Below are positions 52,662-60,616 of a DNA stretch of 64,000 nucleotides, piece by piece. Under the pieces are notes generated by a model. It was given only the letters and a program-made list of their open reading frames with translations. It was not told where the DNA came from and made no database searches. Location: the NCBI GenBank assembly GCA_963921345.3, contig CAWUFE020000003.1, positions 218,390-282,389 on the forward strand, read 5' to 3'. The translations under genes were made by a program, and so were the position numbers. The DNA comes from Hoeflea_A sp963921345 (GTDB taxonomy: Bacteria > Pseudomonadota > Alphaproteobacteria > Rhizobiales > Rhizobiaceae). The stretch's first letter is position 1. Each line of letters starts with the position of its first letter.

Positions 52662-52911
52662 CGCGCAGCCTCCCGTGTTCCTCCAGCCGCTCGTCGGCGG
52701 GCCGTTTGTCGGCCTCAGCGCGTTGCAGGGCTTCGTCGGCACGTTTCCTGGTCTCGGTATAGTCCTTGAGCCGGCGGCGTTCCTCGGCGCGCTGCTCGTC
52801 CCTGCGGCCCTTACCGTAGACGGTGAGGATGCCGACCATGGCGACGCCGGCGGCGACGACCATGCGTCCGATGCGTGTTCCGGCGAGCCATGTGAAGACG
52901 GCTAGCATCAT
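52654..52911 (-). CDS. Rz-like inner-membrane spanin
   Basis: 85 codons. One membrane helix (RMVVAAGVAMVGILTVYGKG), then a charged coiled coil (RADEALQRAEADKRPADERL). The overlap with a lipoprotein gene is the usual spanin arrangement. Confidence 0.7.
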   Translation of the reverse strand: MMLAVFTWLAGTRIGRMVVAAGVAMVGILTVYGKGRRDEQRAEERRRLKDYTETRKRADEALQRAEADKRPADERLEEHGRLRDE

Positions 52912-52914
52912 TTC

Positions 52915-53640
52915 CTATCCGACCAACTGGAAATCATTGTCGAAGATTTCGGCCGTTCCAAACTCGCCGTCGACGTAGACGTAGGCTGCGTCCGGTATTT
53001 CCCAATCGCCGAACGTCTGCGCACTGGCAAATTCCTTGCCGTCGCCGCCCCATGCGGTCTTGGTGCCCGTCTCGAAATTGACGCGCAGATATTCCACGTC
53101 CAGCAATTGCACCCAGGTTTTGGTGTCCGCATCGGCATTGAGGTGCGCCGCGTCATATCCGTCCAGACCGTTGATGCGCGAACCGCCTGGCAGTTCGGGA
53201 AACCGGATCGACGCATCGACATCCACCCAATTGGTGGGAAAGTCCGACTGGACGAACACGTCCTGCACGAACACGTCGTCCTCTTGAGTGCCCCGAATGA
53301 ACTCGCGATGATCGCGCGTCAGGTGCTCATTGACGCGGGCGTCGCGGCCATTGCGGATGAACGCATCGTCTTCAAACGCCAGCATCATTTCGGTCGGCGG
53401 CAGTGCATCCCAGGCCTCATCGAAGCTCAGGCCTGGCTCAGGTTCCAGATCTATAACCGGAATGGGATCAACAACGGCAGGTTCCCCTGCCGGGCCCGCT
53501 TCCGGTTGAACGGCGGGCTGTGGCGGGGCAATCGGCGCTTCGGCGTCGATTTGTTGCTGCAAGGCCATGATTTGCTCGCGCAGCGCCTGGATGGTTGCCG
53601 TCAATTCGGCAATCATTGCCATCATTTCATCAGGTGTCAT
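52915..53640 (-). CDS. Lysis-block protein, unknown
   Basis: 241 codons. An N-terminal coiled coil (MIAELTATIQALREQIMALQ), a proline/acidic linker (PAVQPEAGPAGEPAVVDPIP), then a beta-rich C-terminal domain (WVQLLDVEYLRVNFETGTKT). No family recognised. It lies between the amidase and spanin genes. Confidence 0.65.
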   Translation of the reverse strand: MTPDEMMAMIAELTATIQALREQIMALQQQIDAEAPIAPPQPAVQPEAGPAGEPAVVDPIPVIDLEPEPGLSFDEAWDALPPTEMMLAFEDDAFIRNGRDARVNEHLTRDHREFIRGTQEDDVFVQDVFVQSDFPTNWVDVDASIRFPELPGGSRINGLDGYDAAHLNADADTKTWVQLLDVEYLRVNFETGTKTAWGGDGKEFASAQTFGDWEIPDAAYVYVDGEFGTAEIFDNDFQLVG

Positions 53641-53652
53641 GTCCCGGTCTCC

Positions 53653-54363
53653 TTACCTTACGCCTTGCGCCCAGTGTTTGAGGCGCTCGCGCATGATCCA
53701 TGCGCCAGAGAGCACGATGACGCCGGCGAGTGCGAGCGCGACGATCTGTGCGGTGCCTGAGAGTGCCGAGACGGCGGTGACGGCGGTTCCCGCCCCTGCG
53801 ACGATCTGTGTGGCGGAAGCGCGCACGGTGGTCGATTGTGTGGCGGATGTGCGGGGTTTCTTGACCGGTGTTGCCGGTTCCGTCATCTCCGAGACGATCC
53901 GCTCGCGCAGGATGTTGCCGACGTTGACGGGCTTCATCGGCCCCTTGGCGTCGGGCAGCCAGGTGATGTCCCACTTGCCGCGCTGCTTGATGCCGAGCGT
54001 CGGTTGCACTTCCGCGTGGGTGAGCACGGTCTGCGGCGTGACCGGAATGCCATAGCCTTCGCACAGATCGGCGCAGAGCTCGGCGAGCGCGTCGACCTGC
54101 TTGTGGTTGATCGGGTTCTTGCCCGGATCGAAGGGTCGTTCGACGGCCTCGTGCATGCCGCACAGCGCGATGCCGATCGATCCGGTGTTGCAGCGCCTGG
54201 TGTGGGCGGCGTATCGGCCGTCGGTGCAGTCGAGATTGGCTTCCGGCTTGTGTTTGCCCTGGTGCACCTTGCCGGTCCAGTCGATGGCGAAGTGGTAGTG
54301 CTCGGCGTCGAGGGCGCCGAAGGTGCCGGTTCCGCCCGTCCAGTGGATGATGATGCGTTTCAT
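53653..54363 (-). CDS. Endolysin: N-acetylmuramoyl-L-alanine amidase with membrane tail
   Basis: 236 codons. The amidase_2 domain has the zinc ligands in RIIIHWTGG, CNTGSIGIALCGMH and QTVLTHAEVQPTLG. After residue 160 comes a Thr/Ala linker and one membrane helix (IVALALAGVIVLSGAWIMRE), so it may be tethered or act like a holin fusion. It cuts peptide side chains from murein at lysis. A dyad-headed promoter and a palindromic-element copy lie in its upstream region. Confidence 0.9.
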   Translation of the reverse strand: MKRIIIHWTGGTGTFGALDAEHYHFAIDWTGKVHQGKHKPEANLDCTDGRYAAHTRRCNTGSIGIALCGMHEAVERPFDPGKNPINHKQVDALAELCADLCEGYGIPVTPQTVLTHAEVQPTLGIKQRGKWDITWLPDAKGPMKPVNVGNILRERIVSEMTEPATPVKKPRTSATQSTTVRASATQIVAGAGTAVTAVSALSGTAQIVALALAGVIVLSGAWIMRERLKHWAQGVR

Positions 54364-54382
54364 GGGATTGTGACTCCGGATA

Positions 54383-54427
54383 CGGCGGCTTCGCCGCCTT
54401 CGTGGTACGGCGTCGCCTTGCTTGCCT
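54383..54427 (+). repeat. Prophage palindromic element, copy 6 (leader of lysis block)
   Basis: GGCGGCTTCGCCGCC, then TTCGTGGTACGGCGTCGCCT and TGCTTGCC. It lies in the leader between the late promoter and the amidase start. Confidence 0.9.
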
Positions 54428-54459
54428 TATTCAGGCCTTGAAGGGGCATTTTGCGGCCC

Positions 54460-54506
54460 ATTCTAGCGGTCGGCTTGCCGCTCTTGCAGCGGACCATGGT
54501 CCGCTG
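54460..54506 (-). promoter_or_regulatory. Candidate Mor-activated promoter, lysis block
   Basis: The dyad CAGCGGACCATGGTCCGCTG (54487-54506) is followed on the minus strand by 21 bp and TAGAAT (54460-54465), a near-consensus -10. The leader to the amidase ATG is about 90 nt. It shares the dyad with the rightward promoter. Confidence 0.68.
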
Positions 54507-54533
54507 CCGCGACCATTTCGGGGCTGCTAATGT
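54487..54533 (+). promoter_or_regulatory. Candidate Mor-activated promoter, capsid/tail block
   Basis: The same dyad is followed rightward by 21 bp and TAATGT (54528-54533), identical in hexamer and spacing to the promoter at 38671-38717. The hexamer ends 7 bp before the protease ATG, so the transcript could be leaderless, or translation may use a later start. Confidence 0.7.
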
Positions 54534-54540
54534 GGCGGCC

Positions 54541-56010
54541 ATGAACGCTGCAAACGCCTCCATTTCCGCCACGCTCTCCGACCAAGGTGCCGGTTTGGGC
54601 GGAACCACTTCGTTCTCCGCCCTTGACGGTTGGATCGACGTGTTTCGCACGGGCGATCACACGGACATGGGCGGTCGCACGACGCGCTGGACGGCGGCGG
54701 ACCTTGCCGGGATCGTTGCCGATTACGGTCAGGCCGATCCGGCGCCCGTGGTTCTCGGCCATCCGGAGACCGATGGTCCGGCGCTGGGCTGGGTACGCGG
54801 GCTTCGGGTGATGGGCGATCGCTTGCAGGCGCGTCTCGACCGGCTGGATCCGTCGTTTCGCGGTGCGGTCGAGGCGGGCCGCTATGCGCCGCGCTCGGTT
54901 GCGCTGGCGCCGACGGCGACGGGGTGGCGGTTGCGTCATCTCGGTTTTCTGGGGGCGCAGAACCCGGCGGTCGCGGGACTTGCGCCGACGCAGTTTTCCG
55001 CCCGCGCCGATGGCGCGCTTTTATATTCCTGTCCAACAGTGGAGACCTTGATGAACCAGCCTGTTTTTGCCGCTGCCACGGCGGCGCAGCCGCAGTTTGT
55101 GGCCCAGCCTCTACAGCCGCAGTTTGCCACCCAACCGCAGCCCGTGCAGCCGCAGCCGGCGGCACAGACCTTGCAGCAACCGGTACAGCCTCAGCCCGTT
55201 GCCCAGCCCGCGCAGCCGCAGCCGCAAGCGCAGCCTCAGTTTGTTGCACAGCCCGTGCAACCGGTGCAGCAGCCTTTGCAACCGCAGCCGCAGCCCGTTC
55301 AGCCGGCTGTTCAGTTCACTCCGGTGCAGCCGGCGGCTCCTCAGTTTGCCGCCGACCCGCCGGCCGGTGCGTTGCCGCCGGGTGCCGCACAGGTCACCCA
55401 GCATGCTGTGGCCCAGCCGCAGGCGTCGGTTGCGACCGATCCGGCGGCGGTGCCTGGCGAGGCGGCGCAACTGGCGGCCGAGCGCCAGGCGATCTTTGCC
55501 GAGCGGCAGTTGATTGCGGCCGAGCGCATGGCGCGCGGTGCGATGGACCGGGAGCGCACGGCGGCGTCGCGGGTCGATGCGCATGTGCAGGCGGGCCGTG
55601 TGCTGCCGGCCGAGGGTCCGGCCTATGCGGCGCTTTATTGCGCGCTTGAGGAGAGTGGCGGCCAGATCACCATGGCCGGCGCCGACGGACGGCCTATGGC
55701 GCTGGCGCCGTCTGGGGTGCTTGACGGGTTGCTTGCGGCGCTGCCGCAGCGTGTGCCGATCGGTATGGGGCAGCCGCTTGCCGCCGCGTCACCCGCGGGC
55801 TCGGGGGCGGCTGCGCTGGTTGCGGGTTACGCACAGCCGCAGGCGGGTCAATGGCCCGGCGATGGAACGGCGTCGCAGGAGGCGCAGTTCGCGGCGGCGA
55901 CGCAGGATCTTGCGAGCCGCGCCCGGGCGCTGATGGCGGCTGACAAGACGGGCACGCTGGATCTGCCGACGGCGATCCGCCGGGCGGCAGCCGGGGAGCA
56001 GGCGCAATGA
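54541..56010 (+). CDS. Phage protease/scaffold protein (Mu gpI-like)
   Basis: 489 codons. Residues 1-165 match Mu-type capsid proteases (GWIDVFRTGDHTDMGGRTTR, VVLGHPETDGPALGWVRGLR, GRYAPRSVALAPT). Residues 180-300 are extremely Gln/Pro/Ala-rich (PQPVQPQPAAQTLQQPVQPQ). The C-terminal helical part (AAERQAIFAERQLIAAERMA) is the scaffold. It matures the prohead by cleaving itself and partners. The ATG at 54541 fits the family start; there is almost no leader after the predicted promoter. Confidence 0.88.
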   Translation: MNAANASISATLSDQGAGLGGTTSFSALDGWIDVFRTGDHTDMGGRTTRWTAADLAGIVADYGQADPAPVVLGHPETDGPALGWVRGLRVMGDRLQARLDRLDPSFRGAVEAGRYAPRSVALAPTATGWRLRHLGFLGAQNPAVAGLAPTQFSARADGALLYSCPTVETLMNQPVFAAATAAQPQFVAQPLQPQFATQPQPVQPQPAAQTLQQPVQPQPVAQPAQPQPQAQPQFVAQPVQPVQQPLQPQPQPVQPAVQFTPVQPAAPQFAADPPAGALPPGAAQVTQHAVAQPQASVATDPAAVPGEAAQLAAERQAIFAERQLIAAERMARGAMDRERTAASRVDAHVQAGRVLPAEGPAYAALYCALEESGGQITMAGADGRPMALAPSGVLDGLLAALPQRVPIGMGQPLAAASPAGSGAAALVAGYAQPQAGQWPGDGTASQEAQFAAATQDLASRARALMAADKTGTLDLPTAIRRAAAGEQAQ

Positions 56011-56573
56011 TGGAGTACCTGCTGACGAAGAGTTTCCGGGCGCGCACGGCCATTGCCGCGCGGCGCATCTGCCGCATCGTTGGCGACCGCGAGGCCGAGG
56101 CGGCGGCAAGCGACCTGGTGCTGCCGGTGGGCGTGAGCGCGGATCTGGGCGCAGCCGCCGATCGCCCGGTGGACATCCATGTCGCGGGCATTGCCATGGT
56201 GGAGGCCGGCGGCGCGATCGATGCCGGTGCGCTGGTGGCTGCGGGCGCCGGCGGCAAGGCGATGGCGGTTTCGCGCCGCAGCCTGTTCCAGAGCGCGGTG
56301 GACGGTGCCGCCGCCGATACCGACATCGCGGTGCCCGGCTTGCTTCCCGGCGACGTGCTCACGGGCGTGGTCGAACTGGCGGCCGGCAACAGTGACCGTC
56401 TGGCGCAGGCGCAGATCCATGCCGCCGATGTGCTGCGGATTTCCACGGCGACCACGGGCGACCGTCTTCTGGTCACCTGGCAGCGGGTTTTCCACGCCGT
56501 CGGCGTGGCACTGGATGGCGCGGCCGCGGACGGGGACCTGATCCCGGTCCTGATCGTGCCGCAACAGACATAG
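56007..56573 (+). CDS. DUF2190-like capsid decoration protein
   Basis: 188 codons, ATGA overlap with the scaffold gene. RRICRIVGDREAEAAASDLV, then MVEAGGAIDAGALVAAGAGG, then GVALDGAAADGDLIPVLIVP, has the repeated beta-turn style of DUF2190 head-stabilising proteins. It sits directly before the capsid gene as expected. Confidence 0.78.
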   Translation: MMEYLLTKSFRARTAIAARRICRIVGDREAEAAASDLVLPVGVSADLGAAADRPVDIHVAGIAMVEAGGAIDAGALVAAGAGGKAMAVSRRSLFQSAVDGAAADTDIAVPGLLPGDVLTGVVELAAGNSDRLAQAQIHAADVLRISTATTGDRLLVTWQRVFHAVGVALDGAAADGDLIPVLIVPQQT

Positions 56574-56586
56574 GAGCAGCCACAGA

Positions 56587-57669
56587 ATGTTTCAGTTTCA
56601 ACACCCCGATCCGGCGCAACTGATGCCGGTTCCCGTTCAGCATGGACTGCTTGCCGGCACGGTTCTGTCTCCCGGGGCGCTGTTTGCGGCGCCGGCGGGC
56701 CAGGGCAACCTGCCGCCGGGTGCGCAGTTCGCGGCCGGTCCTGCGGCCAGCCCCTATCCGGTCGACTTCCACCGCTCGGGCCTTGCCGTCGGCTATGCCA
56801 ATGAGGAGTATATCGCCGACCAGCTTCTGCCGCGCATTCCGGTCCTGGTGCGCCGCGAGTACCGGTTCAACGAATATCCGATCGAGGAACATTTCACGGT
56901 GCCGCCGACGCTGGTCGGCCGCCGCAGCGCGCCCGCCATGGTGCACCTGACCTCGAAGGAGGTGACGCGCTCGGTGGACGATTACGGGCTGGACGACGCC
57001 ATCCCCGCCGATGACGTGCAGAACACGCCGGCAACGGCGATGAACCCGATCGACCGCTCCTCCATGGTGCTGACCGATCTCTTGATGATCAGCCAGGAAT
57101 TGCGGGTCGCACGCATGACCTTCGACGCGGCGCAGTACCCGGCCTCCAACAAGGTGACGCTGTCGGGCACGTCGCAGTGGAACCATGCCGACAGCAATCC
57201 GCTGCGCGACATCGTTGCGGCGCAGACGGCGATGATCGTCAAGCCGACGGATATCGCCATGGGCGAGGAGGTGTTCGCGGCGCTGCGGGTTCACCCGCGC
57301 ATGCTGAAGGCGACCCATGCCAATGACGGCGACAGCGGCATTGCCTCCAAGCAGGCGATGGAGCGGGTGCTGATGCTGCGCATCCATGTCGGTTCGGCGC
57401 GGGTCAACACGGCGCGTCCCGGCCAGGCGGCGAACCTGGAGCGCTGCTGGGGCAAGCATGCGCTGCTTTACCGGCGCGATCCGAATGTCGACTACAAGGG
57501 TCCGCCCTCGCTCGGCTTCACCGCGCCTTATCTCGGCCGCCAGGTGATGGTGGGTTTCGATCCGCGCGTCGGCGTGCGCGGCACCTTCGTGGTGCGTGTG
57601 GTCGACAGTTGCGACGAGGCGATCGTCTCGAAGCTGGCGGGCTTTCTGTTCAGGAACGCGGTGGCGTAG
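56587..57669 (+). CDS. Major capsid protein
   Basis: 360 codons with a GGAGC ribosome site. VGYANEEYIADQLLPRIPVL, then VTRSVDDYGLDDAIPADDVQ, and ADSNPLRDIVAAQTAMIVKP are typical of Mu-like major head proteins (HK97-type fold). The N-terminal 60 residues may be a cleaved or scaffold arm. It ends at TAG 57669 followed by a palindromic element. Confidence 0.85.
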   Translation: MFQFQHPDPAQLMPVPVQHGLLAGTVLSPGALFAAPAGQGNLPPGAQFAAGPAASPYPVDFHRSGLAVGYANEEYIADQLLPRIPVLVRREYRFNEYPIEEHFTVPPTLVGRRSAPAMVHLTSKEVTRSVDDYGLDDAIPADDVQNTPATAMNPIDRSSMVLTDLLMISQELRVARMTFDAAQYPASNKVTLSGTSQWNHADSNPLRDIVAAQTAMIVKPTDIAMGEEVFAALRVHPRMLKATHANDGDSGIASKQAMERVLMLRIHVGSARVNTARPGQAANLERCWGKHALLYRRDPNVDYKGPPSLGFTAPYLGRQVMVGFDPRVGVRGTFVVRVVDSCDEAIVSKLAGFLFRNAVA

Positions 57670-57670
57670 G

Positions 57671-57734
57671 AGGCAAGCCCGGCGGGGAACCCGCCGTGAG
57701 CGACGCCGTACAACAAAGGCGGCAAGGCCGCCGT
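57671..57734 (-). repeat. Prophage palindromic element, copy 7 (intergenic, expanded)
   Basis: AGGCAAGCC, an inserted GGCGGGGAACCCGCC hairpin, then GAGCGACGCCGTACAACAAA and GGCGGCAAGGCCGCC. It lies between the capsid gene and the next gene. Confidence 0.85.
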
Positions 57735-57747
57735 AGGAGGGATCATC

Positions 57748-58233
57748 ATGACGAACAGGATGAGGGCAGAGGTGGAGATCCGCCTGGTCAACCCGGTGCT
57801 GCATGACGGCGTGCACCATACGGCGGGCACCATCGTGAGCCTGCCGCGCGCGGCGGCAGAGCCGCTGATCGAGGGCGGCGACGCGGTGCCGGCGCAGGAG
57901 GCCCCCGAACCGGAGATCGCCGGCGATCCCGGTCCTGGTATTGGCCCCGGCGACCCGGACGGCGACGGCGACACCGAGGATGCGAACGGCGGCAACGGTC
58001 CCGATCGGCATACCATCCTTGCTACTGCGATCGGCAAGCTGGAGCCCGACAATGACGCTCACTGGACGTCGAGCGGCAAGCCCGAGATCCGGGCGCTCGG
58101 TTCGGTGAGCGGCCTTGAGGGCATCAGCGCGGCTGAACGTGATGCCGCCTGGGCTGCTGTGAAGGCAAGCCCCGCGACGCCGGACCAAGAAGGCGGCAAA
58201 GCCGCCGTAAAGGCCGAGCGGGAGGCCGGCTAG
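57748..58233 (+). CDS. Mu gp35-like protein
   Basis: 161 codons. The start AEVEIRLVNPVLHDGVHHTA, then TIVSLPRAAAEPLI, is a small beta domain also found before gp36 in Mu-like phages. A Gly/Asp-rich linker and a C-terminal DNA-binding-like helical module (RHTILATAIGKLEPDNDAHW) follow. The last 20 residues (KASPATPDQEGGKAAVK) come from a palindromic element. Confidence 0.78.
   Translation: MTNRMRAEVEIRLVNPVLHDGVHHTAGTIVSLPRAAAEPLIEGGDAVPAQEAPEPEIAGDPGPGIGPGDPDGDGDTEDANGGNGPDRHTILATAIGKLEPDNDAHWTSSGKPEIRALGSVSGLEGISAAERDAAWAAVKASPATPDQEGGKAAVKAEREAG
58163..58209 (-). repeat. Prophage palindromic element, copy 8 (inside gp35-like gene)
   Basis: GGCAAGCC, then CCGCGACGCCGGACCAAGAA, then GGCGGCAAAGCCGCC. 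Read in frame at the C-terminus of the gp35-like protein. Confidence 0.85.
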
Positions 58234-58655
58234 TGCGCTACGCCACGGCCGCCGACCTGCGTGCCCGTTTCGGGGCGCCCGAGATCGACAAGCTTCTCGA
58301 TCAGGATGCGGATGGCACGCCCGATGACGGCCGTCTTGAGGCGGTGCTGGCCGATGCGTCGGCCGCGATCGACGCGCGCCTGGCCGATGGCTGGGACCTG
58401 CCGCTGCCGCAAGGCTCTTATCCGCTGCTGACGCCCATCGCCTGCGATCTGGCGCGTGCCCTGTTGCATGACGAGGAGATGACCGATGCGGTCAAATACG
58501 CTGCCCGCCGCGCCCGGGCGCAGCTTTCGGCGCTGGTCAAGGGCGGCGCGCACCTGGTGGCGGCGGACGGCACGCGGGTGCCGCGCCGTGCGGTGAAGGC
58601 GCGCATCGTACCCCCGCAGGGGCCGATCGCGCAGGCCTGGGAGGGACGCCGATGA
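58233..58655 (+). CDS. DUF1320 protein (Mu gp36-like)
   Basis: 140 codons from a GTG at 58233 that shares a base with the previous stop. RYATAADLRARFGAPEIDKL and IDARLADGWDLPLPQGSYPL are DUF1320 hallmarks. It is a head-tail connector component. Confidence 0.88.
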   Translation: MRYATAADLRARFGAPEIDKLLDQDADGTPDDGRLEAVLADASAAIDARLADGWDLPLPQGSYPLLTPIACDLARALLHDEEMTDAVKYAARRARAQLSALVKGGAHLVAADGTRVPRRAVKARIVPPQGPIAQAWEGRR

Positions 58656-59182
58656 GTGCTTTGAGCACAGGCATCCGCCTCGACTACGACCGTTCGCGCC
58701 TTGATGCGCTGACGCGGGCGCCTGAGCGCCTGGCGCGCGCGGTGGGCGGCAACGCGATGCCGCTGATGGACGCGGTGGGTGCGGCGCTGGTTTCGGGCAC
58801 GCAGCGCCGCTTCGGCACGGCGACGGATCCGGACGGCATGCCGTGGAAGGAAAGCGAGCGGGCAAGGGCGAAGGAGCGCGGCGGCAAGACGCTGACCGAT
58901 ACCGGCCGGCTGCAGGGCTCGATCGGCCACCGGCCTGCGCCCGATGCCGTCCAGGTGGGCAGCAACGTCATCTATGCGGCCATTCACCAGTTGGGTGGCG
59001 AAATCCGGCCGAAGAAGGCGGATGCGCTGAAGTTCATGCTGCCGGACGGGACCTTCATCCGCACCGGCAAGGTGAGCCTGCCGGCGCGGCCGTATCTGGG
59101 CGTCGACGATGCCGATGAGGTGGCGGTGGAAGATATCGTCGAGACCTTTGTTTCACGCGCGCTGGCGGGGCCAGGACGATGA
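58652..59182 (+). CDS. Phage virion morphogenesis protein (gpG-like)
   Basis: 176 codons, ATGA overlap. GTQRRFGTATDPDGMPWKES, then LTDTGRLQGSIGHRP, then VGSNVIYAAIHQLGGEIRPK, and LPARPYLGVDDADE are characteristic. It acts in tail completion or joining. Confidence 0.9.
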   Translation: MSALSTGIRLDYDRSRLDALTRAPERLARAVGGNAMPLMDAVGAALVSGTQRRFGTATDPDGMPWKESERARAKERGGKTLTDTGRLQGSIGHRPAPDAVQVGSNVIYAAIHQLGGEIRPKKADALKFMLPDGTFIRTGKVSLPARPYLGVDDADEVAVEDIVETFVSRALAGPGR

Positions 59183-59844
59183 TCGGTCGCACCGCACCCG
59201 TGGCATCCCCAAAGCCGGATCTGGTCATTGCCGCAGCGAAGCGGCTTTCGGAGCATCTGCTGGGCCCCAGGCCTTCGGTGGTTCCGGACTGGCAGGAGTG
59301 GCCGATCTCCGGGGCGTTGTTTTCCGACGTGGTTCCGGCCTGGGACATCGAGGCGGCTCGGAAACTTCGCACGCCGGTGGCAGCGCTCGGCCTCATCGAG
59401 GAGCGCACCGACGAGTTCTACCGCCGTTCGAACCGCGAGCCCTGGCGTCTGGGCAAGGACGGCGCGGCGCAGCGGCTGGAGGCGACGCTGGGCGTGCTGA
59501 TCGTGGTCTCGGCGAAGAACGATCCGGGCGGGGTGGGCACCAAGAAGGCGTCGCGGCTGGAGCCCTTGCGCGATGCGGTGCGCCGGGTGCTGCTTGGCTG
59601 GACGCCTGATGTTGCGCCCGAGACGCAGCCGGAGCCGCTGATGCTGATGCAGGGCCGCCTGGTGGGGCTGCAGGACGGGCGGCTTTGGTGGCAGGAGGAC
59701 TATGTGACCAGCCACTGGGTCATCGGTGGCAACGGGCTGGAGTGCGGGGACGGCCCGCCAGGAGCGGACATTCGCGCCGGCATCGCCCCGCGCATCGGTC
59801 CGGACCACGAGAAGGACTATGCCAAATTCGGAGGGGATCGCTGA
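59179..59844 (+). CDS. Gp37-like (DUF1834) tail-terminator candidate
   Basis: 221 codons, ATGA overlap. ATLGVLIVVSAKNDPGGVGT, then RLEPLRDAVRRVLLGWTPDV, fits the Gp37/DUF1834 group found between gpG and tail genes in Mu-like phages. A role in ending the tail tube is inferred from position. Confidence 0.7.
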   Translation: MIGRTAPVASPKPDLVIAAAKRLSEHLLGPRPSVVPDWQEWPISGALFSDVVPAWDIEAARKLRTPVAALGLIEERTDEFYRRSNREPWRLGKDGAAQRLEATLGVLIVVSAKNDPGGVGTKKASRLEPLRDAVRRVLLGWTPDVAPETQPEPLMLMQGRLVGLQDGRLWWQEDYVTSHWVIGGNGLECGDGPPGADIRAGIAPRIGPDHEKDYAKFGGDR

Positions 59845-60278
59845 TGTCTGAAGCGCTGGCTGAAGCCGATCGCCGCATAGAGAACATCATCCGGGTGGGC
59901 CGCGTGGCCTCGGTCGATCCGGACGCCGAGCGTGCGATCGTCGACTTCGGCGATTTCCAGTCGCCGCCGATCAAGGTCGGTCAGTTGAGTGCCGGCGCCA
60001 TCCAGTTCTGGTGGATGCCCTCGGTTGGCGAGCAGGTGGTGGTGGCCTGCGAGGGCGGCGATATCGCGCAAGGCTCGATCGTCGCGTCGCTCTATGCCGG
60101 CAACGCGCCCAGTTCCGATGGCGCGGTGCCGATGATCAACCTTGCCGGCGGCGAGATGCGGGTCAACGGCACGATCGTGGTGAGCGTCGACGTGATCGCC
60201 GACGGCGTGAGCCTGGTGCATCACACCCACAACCGCGTCCAGCCGGGCGGCGGCAACACCGGGAAGCCGAACCGATGA
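59844..60278 (+). CDS. Baseplate assembly protein V
   Basis: 144 codons from ATG 59844 (TGATG junction). IENIIRVGRVASVDPDAERA, then SAGAIQFWWMPSVGEQVVVA and VHHTHNRVQPGGGNTGKPN match the P2 gpV spike. The HxH near the end fits the metal-binding spike tip. The change to P2-type tail genes begins here. Confidence 0.92.
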   Translation: MSEALAEADRRIENIIRVGRVASVDPDAERAIVDFGDFQSPPIKVGQLSAGAIQFWWMPSVGEQVVVACEGGDIAQGSIVASLYAGNAPSSDGAVPMINLAGGEMRVNGTIVVSVDVIADGVSLVHHTHNRVQPGGGNTGKPNR

Positions 60279-60616
60279 CCACTGGCATGAACCGGCATAC
60301 CGGCGAAGCGATCTCGGGGGAAGCGCATCTGGCGCAGTCGATCCTCGACATCCTGACGACGCCGGTGGGCACGCGGGTGATGCTGCGCGACTATGGCAGC
60401 GAGTTGCCGGCGATCCTGGATCAGCCGATGAATGGCGAGATGCTGGTCGACGCCACCATGGCGATCGCCGAGGCGCTCGACCGGTGGGAGCCGCGCATCG
60501 AACTGGCGCGGGTGCGGCTGGTGGAGATCAGCGCGGGTACGGCACAGTTCGAACTGGTCGACGCGTCGGGAAAGGCCCTGCCGATCGCCCTTGCCACAGC
60601 CGCGGGTGCGACATGA
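60275..60616 (+). CDS. Baseplate protein W (gp25-like)
   Basis: 113 codons, ATGA overlap with V. HLAQSILDILTTPVGTRVML, then RDYGSELPAILDQPMN, is the gp25/lysozyme-like sheath initiator of P2 and T4. Confidence 0.92.
   Translation: MTTGMNRHTGEAISGEAHLAQSILDILTTPVGTRVMLRDYGSELPAILDQPMNGEMLVDATMAIAEALDRWEPRIELARVRLVEISAGTAQFELVDASGKALPIALATAAGAT

Noticed and set aside
32900..54400. A simple inversion as the sole explanation of the split late genes
   Set aside because: It would place the lysis genes on the wrong side of the repressor, and the shared bidirectional dyad suggests a functional native layout. Kept only as an alternative in the findings.
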